From DASRJG01 sp964647625 (lineage in GTDB: Bacteria > Acidobacteriota > Polarisedimenticolia > Polarisedimenticolales > DASRJG01), in the NCBI GenBank assembly GCA_964647625.1, contig CAZYHZ010000003.1, positions 1-64,000 of the forward strand: a stretch of 64,000 bases of DNA, read 5' to 3'. The notes under the pieces are model-generated. The model had not been told where the DNA came from and ran no database searches. It saw only the letters and a list, made by a program, of their open reading frames with translations. Numbering within the stretch: position 1 is the stretch's first letter; every line of letters begins with the position of its first letter. Both the position numbers and the translations under genes were made by a program. This document shows, in pieces, positions 44,020 through 51,983 of this stretch.

Positions 44020-45018
44020 ATGGGCTTCAACTTGAAGGGCCGCAGCCTCCTCGACATCACCGATCTGACCGCGGGCGAGTTTCGCTCGCTCCTCGATCTG
44101 TCCCACGCGCTCAAGGCCGAGAAGCGAGACGGCGTGATCGAGCGCCGCCTGAGCGGCAAGAACGTCTGCCTGATCTTCGAGAAGACCTCGACGCGCACGC
44201 GCTGCGCGTTCGAGGTCGCCGCATACGACCTCGGCATGGGCGTCACGTATCTCGATCCGTCGGGCTCCCAGATCGGCCACAAGGAATCGATCCCGGACAC
44301 CGCGCGCGTGCTCGGCCGCATGTACGACGCGATCGAGTACCGGGGCTTTGCGCAGTCGATCGTCGACGAGCTGGCGCGTCACGCCGGGGTCCCCGTCTAC
44401 AACGGGCTCACGGACGAGTCCCATCCGACGCAGATCGTCGCGGATTTCATGACGATGGAAGAGCACGGGCCCGGCCCGCTTTCCGCTCTGTCGTGCTGCT
44501 ATCTCGGCGATGCCCGCAACAACATGGGAAACTCCTTGCTCTTGGGCGGCGCGATCGTCGGGATGGACATCCGCCTCGCCGCGCCGAAGTCGCTGTGGCC
44601 CGCCGAGTCGATCGTCAAGAAAGCCAGGGCGATCGCAACCCAGTCGGGCGCGCGCATCACGCTCTCGGACGAGCCGCACGTCGCGGTCGCCGGGTGCGAC
44701 TTCGTCTACACCGACGTCTGGGTGTCGCTCGGCGAGCCCACGGCGAAATGGGGCGAGAGGATCGACCTCCTCAAGCCGTTCCAGGTCGATGCCGCCCTCA
44801 TGGCCGCGACCGGAAAATCCGGGGCCAAGTTCATGCACTGCCTCCCTGCGTTCCACGACCGGCGGACGGCGAAGGGCGAGGAGCTCTTCAAGTCGTTCGG
44901 GATGAACGGCCTCGAGGTGACCGACGACGTGTTCGAGTCCCCGGCTTCGATCGTGTTCGACCAGGCCGAAAACCGGATGCACACGATCAAGGCGCTGCTC
45001 GTCGCGACGTTGTCCTAG
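44020..45018 (+). CDS. argF: Ornithine carbamoyltransferase
   Basis: Transfers the carbamoyl group from carbamoyl phosphate to ornithine to make citrulline. The 332-aa sequence has the carbamoyl-phosphate site EKTSTRTRCAFE, the HPTQ motif (DESHPTQIVAD) and the ornithine/catalytic motif MHCLPAFHD, all intact. The N-terminus (MGFNLKGRSLLDITDLT) and the long 330-type length are nearer to ArcB/ArgI than to short anabolic ArgF, so a catabolic role in the deiminase pathway is possible. No arcA, arcC or other arg gene lies nearby to decide. TATAGG/TAGGAT at 43970-43977 may be the -10 element, giving a leader of about 35 nt. Confidence 0.94.
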   Translation: MGFNLKGRSLLDITDLTAGEFRSLLDLSHALKAEKRDGVIERRLSGKNVCLIFEKTSTRTRCAFEVAAYDLGMGVTYLDPSGSQIGHKESIPDTARVLGRMYDAIEYRGFAQSIVDELARHAGVPVYNGLTDESHPTQIVADFMTMEEHGPGPLSALSCCYLGDARNNMGNSLLLGGAIVGMDIRLAAPKSLWPAESIVKKARAIATQSGARITLSDEPHVAVAGCDFVYTDVWVSLGEPTAKWGERIDLLKPFQVDAALMAATGKSGAKFMHCLPAFHDRRTAKGEELFKSFGMNGLEVTDDVFESPASIVFDQAENRMHTIKALLVATLS

Positions 45019-45034
45019 CGGGACGCCTCGCCGC

Positions 45035-46036
45035 TCACGCGAGGTAGGCGACCGCGAAGCCGATCTGGGCCGCCATCATCATCAGATACATGTGGGTCCA
45101 CGACGGGTGGTTCTCCACCTCGGCGAGCGCTTCGGGGTCGCGCAGGATGAGGTGGACGGTGTACCCGCCCCACGCCGCGAGACCGAGGCCGAGCGCCGTC
45201 AAGATCCAAGGATTCCCCGTGAGGATCGCGTGCCCTCCGGAACCGGGGAGATGAGCCCACGCTCCGACCGGCAGCAGCAGCCAGGGGATCACGAAGAACG
45301 GGGCGATCATCCGTGCGGCCCGCGCGACCCCGAACCGGATCGGAAGCGTGCGGCAGCCGGCGGCGCGATCTCCCGCCATGTCCGAGAAGTCCTTCGTCGA
45401 GGCCGCGCCGAGGAGGAACAGGAAGAAGATCGAGCCGATGAACCACGGCTCGGGCCTCATGACCGAGGCCACCATCGACCAGCCCGCGACCTTGAGCAGG
45501 CAGCCGCGAGGGACGGCGATCGTGAGGTTGGCGAGGAACGCGTCGGCCTTGGTTCGTCCGAGTGCCGGCGCGCTGTAGATCCACGTGAAGAGCGTCCCCG
45601 CGAGAAAGATGAAGAAGCACTCGTGGCGTGGGACGGCGGCCGCGAGCCGGTCGGCGAAGCTCACCGCGGGCCACGGCACGACGAGCCACGTCGGCACGAT
45701 CGCCAGCGCATACACCGCGATCGCGAACGCGAAGCCCTTGGCCATCGAGATCTCTCCCGTGATCAGCGGCCGCGTCGGCTTGTTGATCCGGTCGTTCTCG
45801 AAGTCGTAGTACTGGTTGATCGCATTCGAGGCTGCGTTGAGCAGCGCGGCGCACAGGGAGCCCAGAACGATCGTCCCGACGATCGCGCCGGTCCAGTGCC
45901 TCTGGCCGCCGGCGAGCACCTGGGGGTTTGACGCAGAACCCCACGCGGTGATGGCGCCCGATACGACGCCGAGCAACGGCGGCAGCAGCGTAAACGGGCG
46001 CGTGAACCGGACGTAGGTGCCGAGCGTCCCGGCCAT
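45035..46036 (-). CDS. UbiA-family prenyltransferase
   Basis: A 333-aa integral membrane enzyme with about eight helices. Both Asp-rich motifs of the UbiA superfamily are present: NQYYDFENDRINKPTRPL (NxxxDxxxD) near residue 80 and STKDFSDMAGDRAAGCRTL (DxxxD) near 217. They bind the Mg-diphosphate of an isoprenoid donor. The acceptor cannot be read from the sequence; possibilities include quinone precursors, haem (CyoE-like is less likely), chlorophyll-like compounds and glycerol-phosphate lipids. The ATG at 46036 lies 5 nt after grpE ends, so it is apparently the last gene of the clpB-hsp20-htpX-grpE stress operon, an unusual place for this family. Confidence 0.85.
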   Translation of the reverse strand: MAGTLGTYVRFTRPFTLLPPLLGVVSGAITAWGSASNPQVLAGGQRHWTGAIVGTIVLGSLCAALLNAASNAINQYYDFENDRINKPTRPLITGEISMAKGFAFAIAVYALAIVPTWLVVPWPAVSFADRLAAAVPRHECFFIFLAGTLFTWIYSAPALGRTKADAFLANLTIAVPRGCLLKVAGWSMVASVMRPEPWFIGSIFFLFLLGAASTKDFSDMAGDRAAGCRTLPIRFGVARAARMIAPFFVIPWLLLPVGAWAHLPGSGGHAILTGNPWILTALGLGLAAWGGYTVHLILRDPEALAEVENHPSWTHMYLMMMAAQIGFAVAYLA

Positions 46037-46041
46037 TCAGG

Positions 46042-46605
46042 TCAGGAGAGGAGGCGGCCGACGTGAACGCGGGCGGGGCGCAGGATCCGGGAGCCGAGCT
46101 TGAACCCGGCCCGTTCGACCGAGACCACGACGTCGTGCTCTCCCGGATCCGACACGGGAACGACGCCGATCGCTTCGGCCACGTTGGGATCGTACGGCTG
46201 CCCGACCGGATCGATCCGCTCGAGGCCCGCCTTCGTCAGCGCGCCCAGGAACCGGTCGCGCGCGATCGCGACACCCGAGACCACGGGCGACGCGGCCGGG
46301 ATCTGGCGGCCGTGCTCGATCGCACGGTCGAGGTCGTCGGCGCATTCGAGCAAATTCGCGACCAGCTCGCCGAACTTCGCCTCGGCCTTCCGCGTGGCGT
46401 CTCTCTCGACGCGCACGCGCGTGGCTTCGAGCTCGGCTCTTGCCGCAAGGAACGTCTCCTGGATGTCGCGCAGCTTACGCTCGGCGCCTTCGGCCCGCGC
46501 CCTCATGGCCGTAAGCTCGGCCGGATCGACCGGGGGCGCCTCGGACGGCACCTCGCGGTCGTCGGCCGGCTCCTCGGTCTCGATCTTCTTTCCGCGGTCG
46601 GACAT
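46042..46605 (-). CDS. grpE: Co-chaperone GrpE
   Basis: Nucleotide exchange factor for DnaK. The 187-aa protein has an acidic N-terminus, a long helical stretch (ERKLRDIQETFLAARAELEATR), and the four-helix region FGELVANLLECADDLDRAIEHG. The C-terminal beta domain follows: GLERIDPVGQPYDPNVAEAIG, DVVVSVERAGFKLGSRILRPARVHVGR. These are canonical GrpE features. dnaK, dnaJ and hrcA, its usual neighbours, are absent from this window; instead it follows htpX by 16 nt. The two stress genes upstream support heat-inducible expression of the whole run. The start is the ATG at 46605. Confidence 0.94.
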   Translation of the reverse strand: MSDRGKKIETEEPADDREVPSEAPPVDPAELTAMRARAEGAERKLRDIQETFLAARAELEATRVRVERDATRKAEAKFGELVANLLECADDLDRAIEHGRQIPAASPVVSGVAIARDRFLGALTKAGLERIDPVGQPYDPNVAEAIGVVPVSDPGEHDVVVSVERAGFKLGSRILRPARVHVGRLLS

Positions 46606-46621
46606 CTTCGTCTGGCCCCGA

Positions 46622-47476
46622 TCAGCGCCCGAGCAGGCGCCGGACGCGCTCCTCGATCGGCGGGTGCGTGCTGAACAGGTTCATCAAGGACCGGCCGCTG
46701 AAGGGATTGACGATGAACATGTGGGCCGTCGACGGGGTCGCGTCGAGCGGAACACGCTTCGAGTACGTATCGAGCTTCTCGAGCGCCTTGGCCAGGCCGT
46801 AGGGCTGGCCGGCGAAACGGGCACCGGTGGCGTCGGCCGCGAACTCACGAGACCGGGAGATCGCCATCTGGACGATCATCGCCGCGATGGGCGCCAGAAT
46901 CGCCGTCAGCAGGAGCGTGACGATGTTGCCTCCGCCGCGGTCGCGATCGTCGTTGCTTCCGTAGCCGCCGAACAACGCCGCCCAGCGCGCCATCGTCGCC
47001 AGAAACGTGATGGCTCCGGCGATCGTCGCGGCGACCGACGAGATCAGGATGTCGCGGTTCTTCACGTGACCGAGCTCGTGTGCGAGCACGCCTTCGAGCT
47101 CCTCGTCGGTCATCAACGTGAGGATGCCCTCCGTGGCGGCCACGGCGGCATGCTCGGGATTGCGCCCGGTGGCGAACGCGTTCGGAGATTCCCCGGGGAG
47201 GATGTACAGCTTCGGCATGGGGAGCCCCGCCCGCACGATCAGGCGCTCCACGATCGCGTGGAATCGCGGCGCCTCGGCGGGTCCGACCTCGCGCCCGCGA
47301 TACATCGCGAGGACGATGCGGTCCGAGAACCAGTACGACACGAAGTTCATGACCGCCGCGAACACCAGCGCGACGAGCATTCCTTGCTCGCCGCCGAGCA
47401 CGCGGCCCACGACCATGATCAGGCCCGTGAGCAAGCCCAAAAGCAGGGCGGTCTTGAAATAGTTCGTCGTCTTCAT
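46622..47476 (-). CDS. htpX: Membrane zinc metalloprotease HtpX (M48)
   Basis: Inner-membrane protease that works alongside FtsH in quality control. At 284 aa it has two N-terminal membrane helices (FKTALLLGLLTGLIMVVGRVL and GMLVALVFAAVMNFVSYWF). The zinc site HELGHVKNRD follows, then two further hydrophobic segments, the third zinc ligand Glu in SRSREFAADATGA, and the terminal FSTHPPIEERVRRL. These match E. coli HtpX in order and spacing. The ATG at 47476 follows a 67-bp gap after the hsp20 gene, in which TTGGAG provides a ribosome binding site. It lies in the same run as clpB, hsp20 and grpE. Confidence 0.94.
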   Translation of the reverse strand: MKTTNYFKTALLLGLLTGLIMVVGRVLGGEQGMLVALVFAAVMNFVSYWFSDRIVLAMYRGREVGPAEAPRFHAIVERLIVRAGLPMPKLYILPGESPNAFATGRNPEHAAVAATEGILTLMTDEELEGVLAHELGHVKNRDILISSVAATIAGAITFLATMARWAALFGGYGSNDDRDRGGGNIVTLLLTAILAPIAAMIVQMAISRSREFAADATGARFAGQPYGLAKALEKLDTYSKRVPLDATPSTAHMFIVNPFSGRSLMNLFSTHPPIEERVRRLLGR

Positions 47477-47543
47477 CGTCGGATCTCCAACCTCCGCGGA
47501 CCGAGAAAGTCTATCAGCGGGACGGATGCTTCCGCTTTGCGGG

Positions 47544-47993
47544 CTATTTCAGCTCGACGCGGACGCGACCCGGGCGATCGGAGCGCCGGGTCTTGAGGAC
47601 GATCTCGAGGACGCCCTCGCGGTGCTGCGCCTCGATCGCTTGCGGATCGATGGAGGCCGGGATCGCCATCGAGAGCGCGAACCGGCCGTGGGGCCGCTCG
47701 GCGCGCAGGTACTCGTCCCGGGGGACGGTGCCCGAAGCCCGGCGCTCGCCGCGAACGTGCAGGACGCCGTCTTCGATCTCGACGTCCACGTCGGTCGCGG
47801 CGACTCCCGGCAGGTCGACACGCACGTGGTAGCCGTCGGCCTCTTCCCACACGTCGACCGGAGGCCGCCACGCCCCCGGAACCTCCGGGACGGCGGCGGT
47901 CCCCGCGCGCCCGAGGACATCCTGGAACAGGGTGTCCACCTTCTCCTTGAGGTGCCTCAGGTCGTGAACCGGGTCCCAGCGCTCGATGGCCAC
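47544..47993 (-). CDS. Small heat shock protein (Hsp20/alpha-crystallin)
   Basis: An ATP-independent holdase of 149 aa. The N-terminal arm (WDPVHDLRHLKEKVDTLFQD) is followed by an alpha-crystallin domain: PPVDVWEEADGYHVRVDLPGV, then VEIEDGVLHVRGER and the conserved A-x-x-x-(D/N)-G-V-L equivalent, here EAQHREGVLEIVLK. The GTG start at 47993 has AGAGG 5 nt ahead. A TTG at 48005 overlapping the clpB stop would add four residues. The C-terminal I-x-I/V anchor is not obvious (RPGRVRVELK). It immediately follows clpB, the disaggregase with which small heat shock proteins cooperate. Confidence 0.92.
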   Translation of the reverse strand: MAIERWDPVHDLRHLKEKVDTLFQDVLGRAGTAAVPEVPGAWRPPVDVWEEADGYHVRVDLPGVAATDVDVEIEDGVLHVRGERRASGTVPRDEYLRAERPHGRFALSMAIPASIDPQAIEAQHREGVLEIVLKTRRSDRPGRVRVELK

Positions 47994-48001
47994 AGTGCCT
48001 C

Positions 48002-50596
48002 TCAATTTACGACCACTTCGTGCGTCTGGAGGACGATTTCATCGCCTTCCAGCGTTACCCGGACCGTCGACCCCGGCCGGATGGTTCCGTCGAGGAGCCT
48101 CAAGGCGAGCGGGTCCTGGATCAGGCGCTGGATCGTTCGCTTGAGCGGACGCGCCCCGAACGCCGGGTCGTAGCCGGCCTCGATCAGCTTCCCCTTCACG
48201 AGGTCGGTCACCTGGAGGTCGATCCTGCGGTCGGCCAGGACCGCCCGCAGACGAGCCAGCTGGAGATCGACGATCTCGAGGAGGTCGCGATCCGTCAGCG
48301 CCCGGAAGACGATCGTGTCGTCGATGCGGTTCAGGAACTCCGGACGGAACGTCCGCTTCAGCTCGGCCTCGATGTGCCGGCGGACCTGCGCCATCGGCGC
48401 CCCCGCGTTCTCCAGGATGTAAGACGACGCGAGGTTGGACGTCATGATCACGATCGTGTTCCTGAAATCCACCGTCCGGCCGCGACCGTCGGTCAGGCGT
48501 CCGTCTTCGAGGAGCTGCAGGAGCACGTTGAACACGTCCGCGTGCGCCTTCTCGATCTCGTCGAGGAGGATCACGGAGAACGGCCGACGCCTCACCGCCT
48601 CGGTGAGCTGGCCGCCCTCCTCGTGGCCGACGTAGCCGGGAGGCGACCCGATCATCCGCGCGACCGCGTGCTTCTCCATGTACTCGGACATGTCGATGCG
48701 GATCATCGCGCGCTCGTCGTCGAACAGGCTCGACGCGAGGGCCCGCGCAAGCTCGGTCTTTCCGACGCCGGTCGGGCCGAGGAACAGGAAGGAGCCCACG
48801 GGGCGGTTCGGGTCCTTGAGGCCGGCGCGACCGCGCCGGACCGCGGTCGCGACCGCGACGACGGCTTCGTGCTGGCCGATGATGCGCCGGTGCAGCTCGT
48901 CTTCGAGGTGGAGGAGCCGCTGCACCTCGCCCTCGAGCATCTTCGCGACGGGGACGCCCGTCCACTTGGAGACGATCGCGGCGACGTCCTCCTCGGAAAC
49001 CTCTTCTTTCAGCATCGCGCCGTCTTTCTGGATCTCGGCGAGTCGCCCGCTCTCGGCGGACAGCTCCTTCTCGAGCTTCGGAAGGGTCTCGTACTGGAGC
49101 CTCGACGCGCGCTCGTAGGCCGCCTCGCGCTGGGCGCGCTCGGTCTCCGACTTCGCCTCGTCGATCTTCGCCTTGAGCGATGCGATCCGCGTGATGACGT
49201 CCTTCTCGGCCTGCCACCGCGCCTTGCGCACCTCGAGCTGCTCGGTCTGGTCCGCGAGCTCCTTCTCGAGCTTGCCCAGCCGGTCCCGCGACGCGAGGTC
49301 TTTCTCGCGCTTCAGCGCCTGACGCTCGATCGTGAGCTGCGTGACGCGGCGTTGCATCTCGTCGATCTCTCTGGGCACCGAGTCGATTTCCATCTTGAGG
49401 CCGGCCGCGGCCTCGTCGATCAGATCGATCGCCTTGTCCGGCAGGAAGCGATCGGCGACGTAGCGATGCGAGAGCGTCGCCGCGGCGACGATGGCGGCGT
49501 CTTGAATGCGCACGCGGTGATGGGCCTCGTAGCGGTCCTTCAGCCCGCGGAGGATCGAGATCGTGTCCTCGACGGTCGGCTCCGAGACGCGCACGGGCTG
49601 GAACCGCCGCTCGAGCGCCGCGTCGCGCTCGATGTGCTTCCGGTATTCGTTTGCGGTCGTCGCGCCGATGCAGCGCAGGTCGCCGCGCGCGAGCGCGGGC
49701 TTCAACAGGTTGGCCGCATCCACCGCACCTTCCGCCGCGCCGGCTCCCACCAGCGTGTGCAGCTCGTCGATGAACAGGATGATCCGCCCTTCGGATTCCT
49801 GGATCTCCTTGAGAACGGCCTTGAGCCGGTCCTCGAACTCACCGCGGTATTTCGATCCCGCGATGAGCGCGCCGAGGTCGAGCGCGACGACACGGCGGTC
49901 GCGGAGCGTCTCCGGAACGTCGCCGTCGGCAATTCGCTTCGCGATGCCCTCGACGATGGCGGTCTTGCCGACGCCCGGATCGCCGATGAGCACGGGGTTG
50001 TTCTTCGTCCGCCGGCCGAGGATCTGGATCGAGCGCCGGATCTCCTCGTCGCGCCCGATGACGGGATCGAGCTTGCCGCGGCGGGCGAGATCGGTCAGGT
50101 CCTTCGCGTACCGCCGCAGAGCCTGGAACTTGTCCTCGGGGTTCTGATCCGTGACGCGGTTTCCGCCTCGCACTTCACGCAGGGCGTGCAGGACGTTGTC
50201 GGGAGTCACTCCGAGCGACTTGAGGATGTCCGAGGCTTCGCCGCGGCCGCGCACCATCGCGATCAACAGGTGTTCCGTGGAGATGAACTCATCCTGGAAC
50301 TCGCGCGCCGCCGATTCCGCGACCTGGAAGACGTCCAAGAGCGCGCGCGAGGCGCCGATCTCGGCCTGGCCTTCGACCTTCGGCATCGACCGCAGGCGGC
50401 CTTCGGCGGACGCCGCGACGGCGCGCGGGTCGGCGCCGAGCTTCTCGAGAATCGGAACGACGATCCCTTCCTGCTGGCGCGCGAGCGCGAGGAGGAGGTG
50501 CAGCGGGCGCATCTCGGCGTGGCCGTACTCTCGCGCCAGCTCCTGCGACGATTGCAGCGCTTCCTGAGCTTTCAACGTCAGCCGTTCGAAACGCAT
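48002..50596 (-). CDS. clpB: Protein disaggregase ClpB (Hsp100)
   Basis: Hexameric AAA+ disaggregase working with DnaK to rescue aggregated proteins. The 864-aa order is canonical. The N domain starts RFERLTLKAQEALQSSQELA. NBD1 has Walker A GDPGVGKTAIVEG and Walker B ILFIDELHTLVGAG, the coiled-coil middle domain spans about residues 405-520, and NBD2 has Walker A GPTGVGKTELAR and pore-loop GYVGHEEGG. The small C-terminal domain ends with ARPLKRTIQRLIQ. The start is the ATG at 50596; longer open frame upstream lacks family similarity. A GC-rich hairpin lies in the leader. The hsp20 gene follows by 8 nt, forming a heat-shock unit. Confidence 0.96.
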   Translation of the reverse strand: MRFERLTLKAQEALQSSQELAREYGHAEMRPLHLLLALARQQEGIVVPILEKLGADPRAVAASAEGRLRSMPKVEGQAEIGASRALLDVFQVAESAAREFQDEFISTEHLLIAMVRGRGEASDILKSLGVTPDNVLHALREVRGGNRVTDQNPEDKFQALRRYAKDLTDLARRGKLDPVIGRDEEIRRSIQILGRRTKNNPVLIGDPGVGKTAIVEGIAKRIADGDVPETLRDRRVVALDLGALIAGSKYRGEFEDRLKAVLKEIQESEGRIILFIDELHTLVGAGAAEGAVDAANLLKPALARGDLRCIGATTANEYRKHIERDAALERRFQPVRVSEPTVEDTISILRGLKDRYEAHHRVRIQDAAIVAAATLSHRYVADRFLPDKAIDLIDEAAAGLKMEIDSVPREIDEMQRRVTQLTIERQALKREKDLASRDRLGKLEKELADQTEQLEVRKARWQAEKDVITRIASLKAKIDEAKSETERAQREAAYERASRLQYETLPKLEKELSAESGRLAEIQKDGAMLKEEVSEEDVAAIVSKWTGVPVAKMLEGEVQRLLHLEDELHRRIIGQHEAVVAVATAVRRGRAGLKDPNRPVGSFLFLGPTGVGKTELARALASSLFDDERAMIRIDMSEYMEKHAVARMIGSPPGYVGHEEGGQLTEAVRRRPFSVILLDEIEKAHADVFNVLLQLLEDGRLTDGRGRTVDFRNTIVIMTSNLASSYILENAGAPMAQVRRHIEAELKRTFRPEFLNRIDDTIVFRALTDRDLLEIVDLQLARLRAVLADRRIDLQVTDLVKGKLIEAGYDPAFGARPLKRTIQRLIQDPLALRLLDGTIRPGSTVRVTLEGDEIVLQTHEVVVN

Positions 50597-50610
50597 GACC
50601 CACCCTTTCC

Positions 50611-50662
50611 GCCGGGCGAGCCCGGCTACGGATGGGTTGCGATCCCGGGGGTGGCCTGTCAA
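50611..50662 (-). promoter_or_regulatory. clpB upstream region: -35 element and leader hairpin
   Basis: On the minus strand a perfect TTGACA (50662-50657), preceded by C-rich sequence as in heat-shock promoters, lies 60 nt before the clpB ATG. I find no convincing -10 at 16-18 nt, and the sigma-32-type CCCAT candidate is about 20 nt away. GCCGGG (50626-50621) and CCCGGC (50616-50611) form a 6-bp stem with a CTCG loop in the leader, just ahead of the AAGGGTGGG ribosome-binding segment. Confidence 0.35.
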
Positions 50663-50675
50663 GCCGGGGGCGGCG

Positions 50676-51983
50676 TCAGACGGGATCGAGGCGGCAGCGA
50701 ATCAGCATTCCCGGCGTGTGCTCGCCCGGAAATCGAACCAGCGTCAGGTCCGGCGAGCGGAGCGCCTCGAAGACGTTGCCCGAGATGGTGGCGCGCAGGC
50801 GGCCGTCGATGCGGGATCCGCCGATGGTGAGCGTCTGGGGGGCCGAGAGCGAGAAGTCACCGCTGGTGAAATCCTGGGTGTGCACGCCCAAGACCGAAAG
50901 TACGAGGGCGCCGCCCGAAGCCGCGGCCAGCGCATCGTCGTAGCCGATCGGTCGCGGGCCCTCCAAGAACACCGTGTCCATCGCCGACGGCGCGGGAGTC
51001 GGATCGAGCCCCAAGCGCCTCGCGTGCTTGAGATCGAGGATCGGACTCTTCAGCCGCCCGGCCTCGACGTACGTGCACGGCCGGGCCGGCAGTCCTTCCT
51101 GTGTGAACCGGTAGGCGCCCACCGCCATCGGAACGAGCGGATCGAACCGCAGCGTCAGATCCTCGCGCAGCACGGTGGCGCCGTTTTCGAACTGGGAGCG
51201 GCCGAAAGCGCCGGTCCCATGAGCGACGAGCGACCCGTCGAGGTTGTGAAGGAGCACGCCGAGCACGTACTCCTCGACGACGTCGGGGTGGAGCAGCACG
51301 GGGGTGTCGCCGCGGCGCCGCGCGGGGGACGGGGCCCTCATGGCCAGGACGAATCGCACAAGCCGTTCGAGCCGGTCCTCGAAGTCGCGGAATGAGCCCA
51401 GTGCGCGCGATGCGTGTCCTCCGCCGAGCTCGCCGTCGAGCGTCGCGCTCCAGCTCGTCGTCGTTCCATGCGCGCTCACGTCGAGCCCGGCCGAGCTCGT
51501 CACGCGCGCGGTCCCGTGCGTGGCGTGCAGCGAGCCGCTCCACGTGCGGATGCCGTGACGGCGAACCTGCTCGCGAATCGCGGACAGGCGCGGCACGAAC
51601 GCCGAGACGTCGCCTCCCGCCGCGGCGGCCACCTCGGAATCGTGGATCGCGACCTCGGGAAATGCACCGGGGCCGAGAACGTCGCGTCCGTCCGGGTCGT
51701 CGAACGCCGCCTCGCGCGCGGCGGCGAGCTGCGCGGGCGCATCGTGCTCGATCGCGTAGCGGGCCAGGGCCCCGCGGCTGACGAGGCCGTCGTCCCAGAC
51801 GAGCCGATACCTCGCCGACATCGCCTCCGACAGCTCGAGGGGCGCGTGAGGCCCCCCCGTGTCGCGGTCCTTCGTGCCGATGCTGGCGCGGACCATCTCG
51901 CCGACGTAGAGGCTCCAGGCGGAGACGGCGTGACCGTGAGGGCGCGCGCGCTCGATCGCGTCGCGCAGCGCGTCGACGCTCAC
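50676..51983 (-). CDS. TldE/PmbA-family metallopeptidase partner
   Basis: A 435-aa protein of the TldE/PmbA family. In E. coli TldD and TldE form a heterodimeric zinc protease that cleaves unfolded peptides (microcin B17 maturation, CcdA turnover), with TldE lacking the metal site. This member likewise shows no HExxxH. Family-like stretches are VLLHPDVVEEYVLGVLLHNLDGS, PRPIGYDDALAAASGGALVLSVLGVHT and FTSGDFSLSA. The GTG start at 51983 overlaps the stop of the tldD-like gene (GTGA). The pairing indicates that the two products act together; the natural substrate here is unknown. Confidence 0.87.
   Translation of the reverse strand: MSVDALRDAIERARPHGHAVSAWSLYVGEMVRASIGTKDRDTGGPHAPLELSEAMSARYRLVWDDGLVSRGALARYAIEHDAPAQLAAAREAAFDDPDGRDVLGPGAFPEVAIHDSEVAAAAGGDVSAFVPRLSAIREQVRRHGIRTWSGSLHATHGTARVTSSAGLDVSAHGTTTSWSATLDGELGGGHASRALGSFRDFEDRLERLVRFVLAMRAPSPARRRGDTPVLLHPDVVEEYVLGVLLHNLDGSLVAHGTGAFGRSQFENGATVLREDLTLRFDPLVPMAVGAYRFTQEGLPARPCTYVEAGRLKSPILDLKHARRLGLDPTPAPSAMDTVFLEGPRPIGYDDALAAASGGALVLSVLGVHTQDFTSGDFSLSAPQTLTIGGSRIDGRLRATISGNVFEALRSPDLTLVRFPGEHTPGMLIRCRLDPV

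Noticed and set aside
50597..50675. CIRCE operator (HrcA site) upstream of clpB.
   Set aside because: No TTAGCACTC / GAGTGCTAA pair is present; only a short GC-rich hairpin is.
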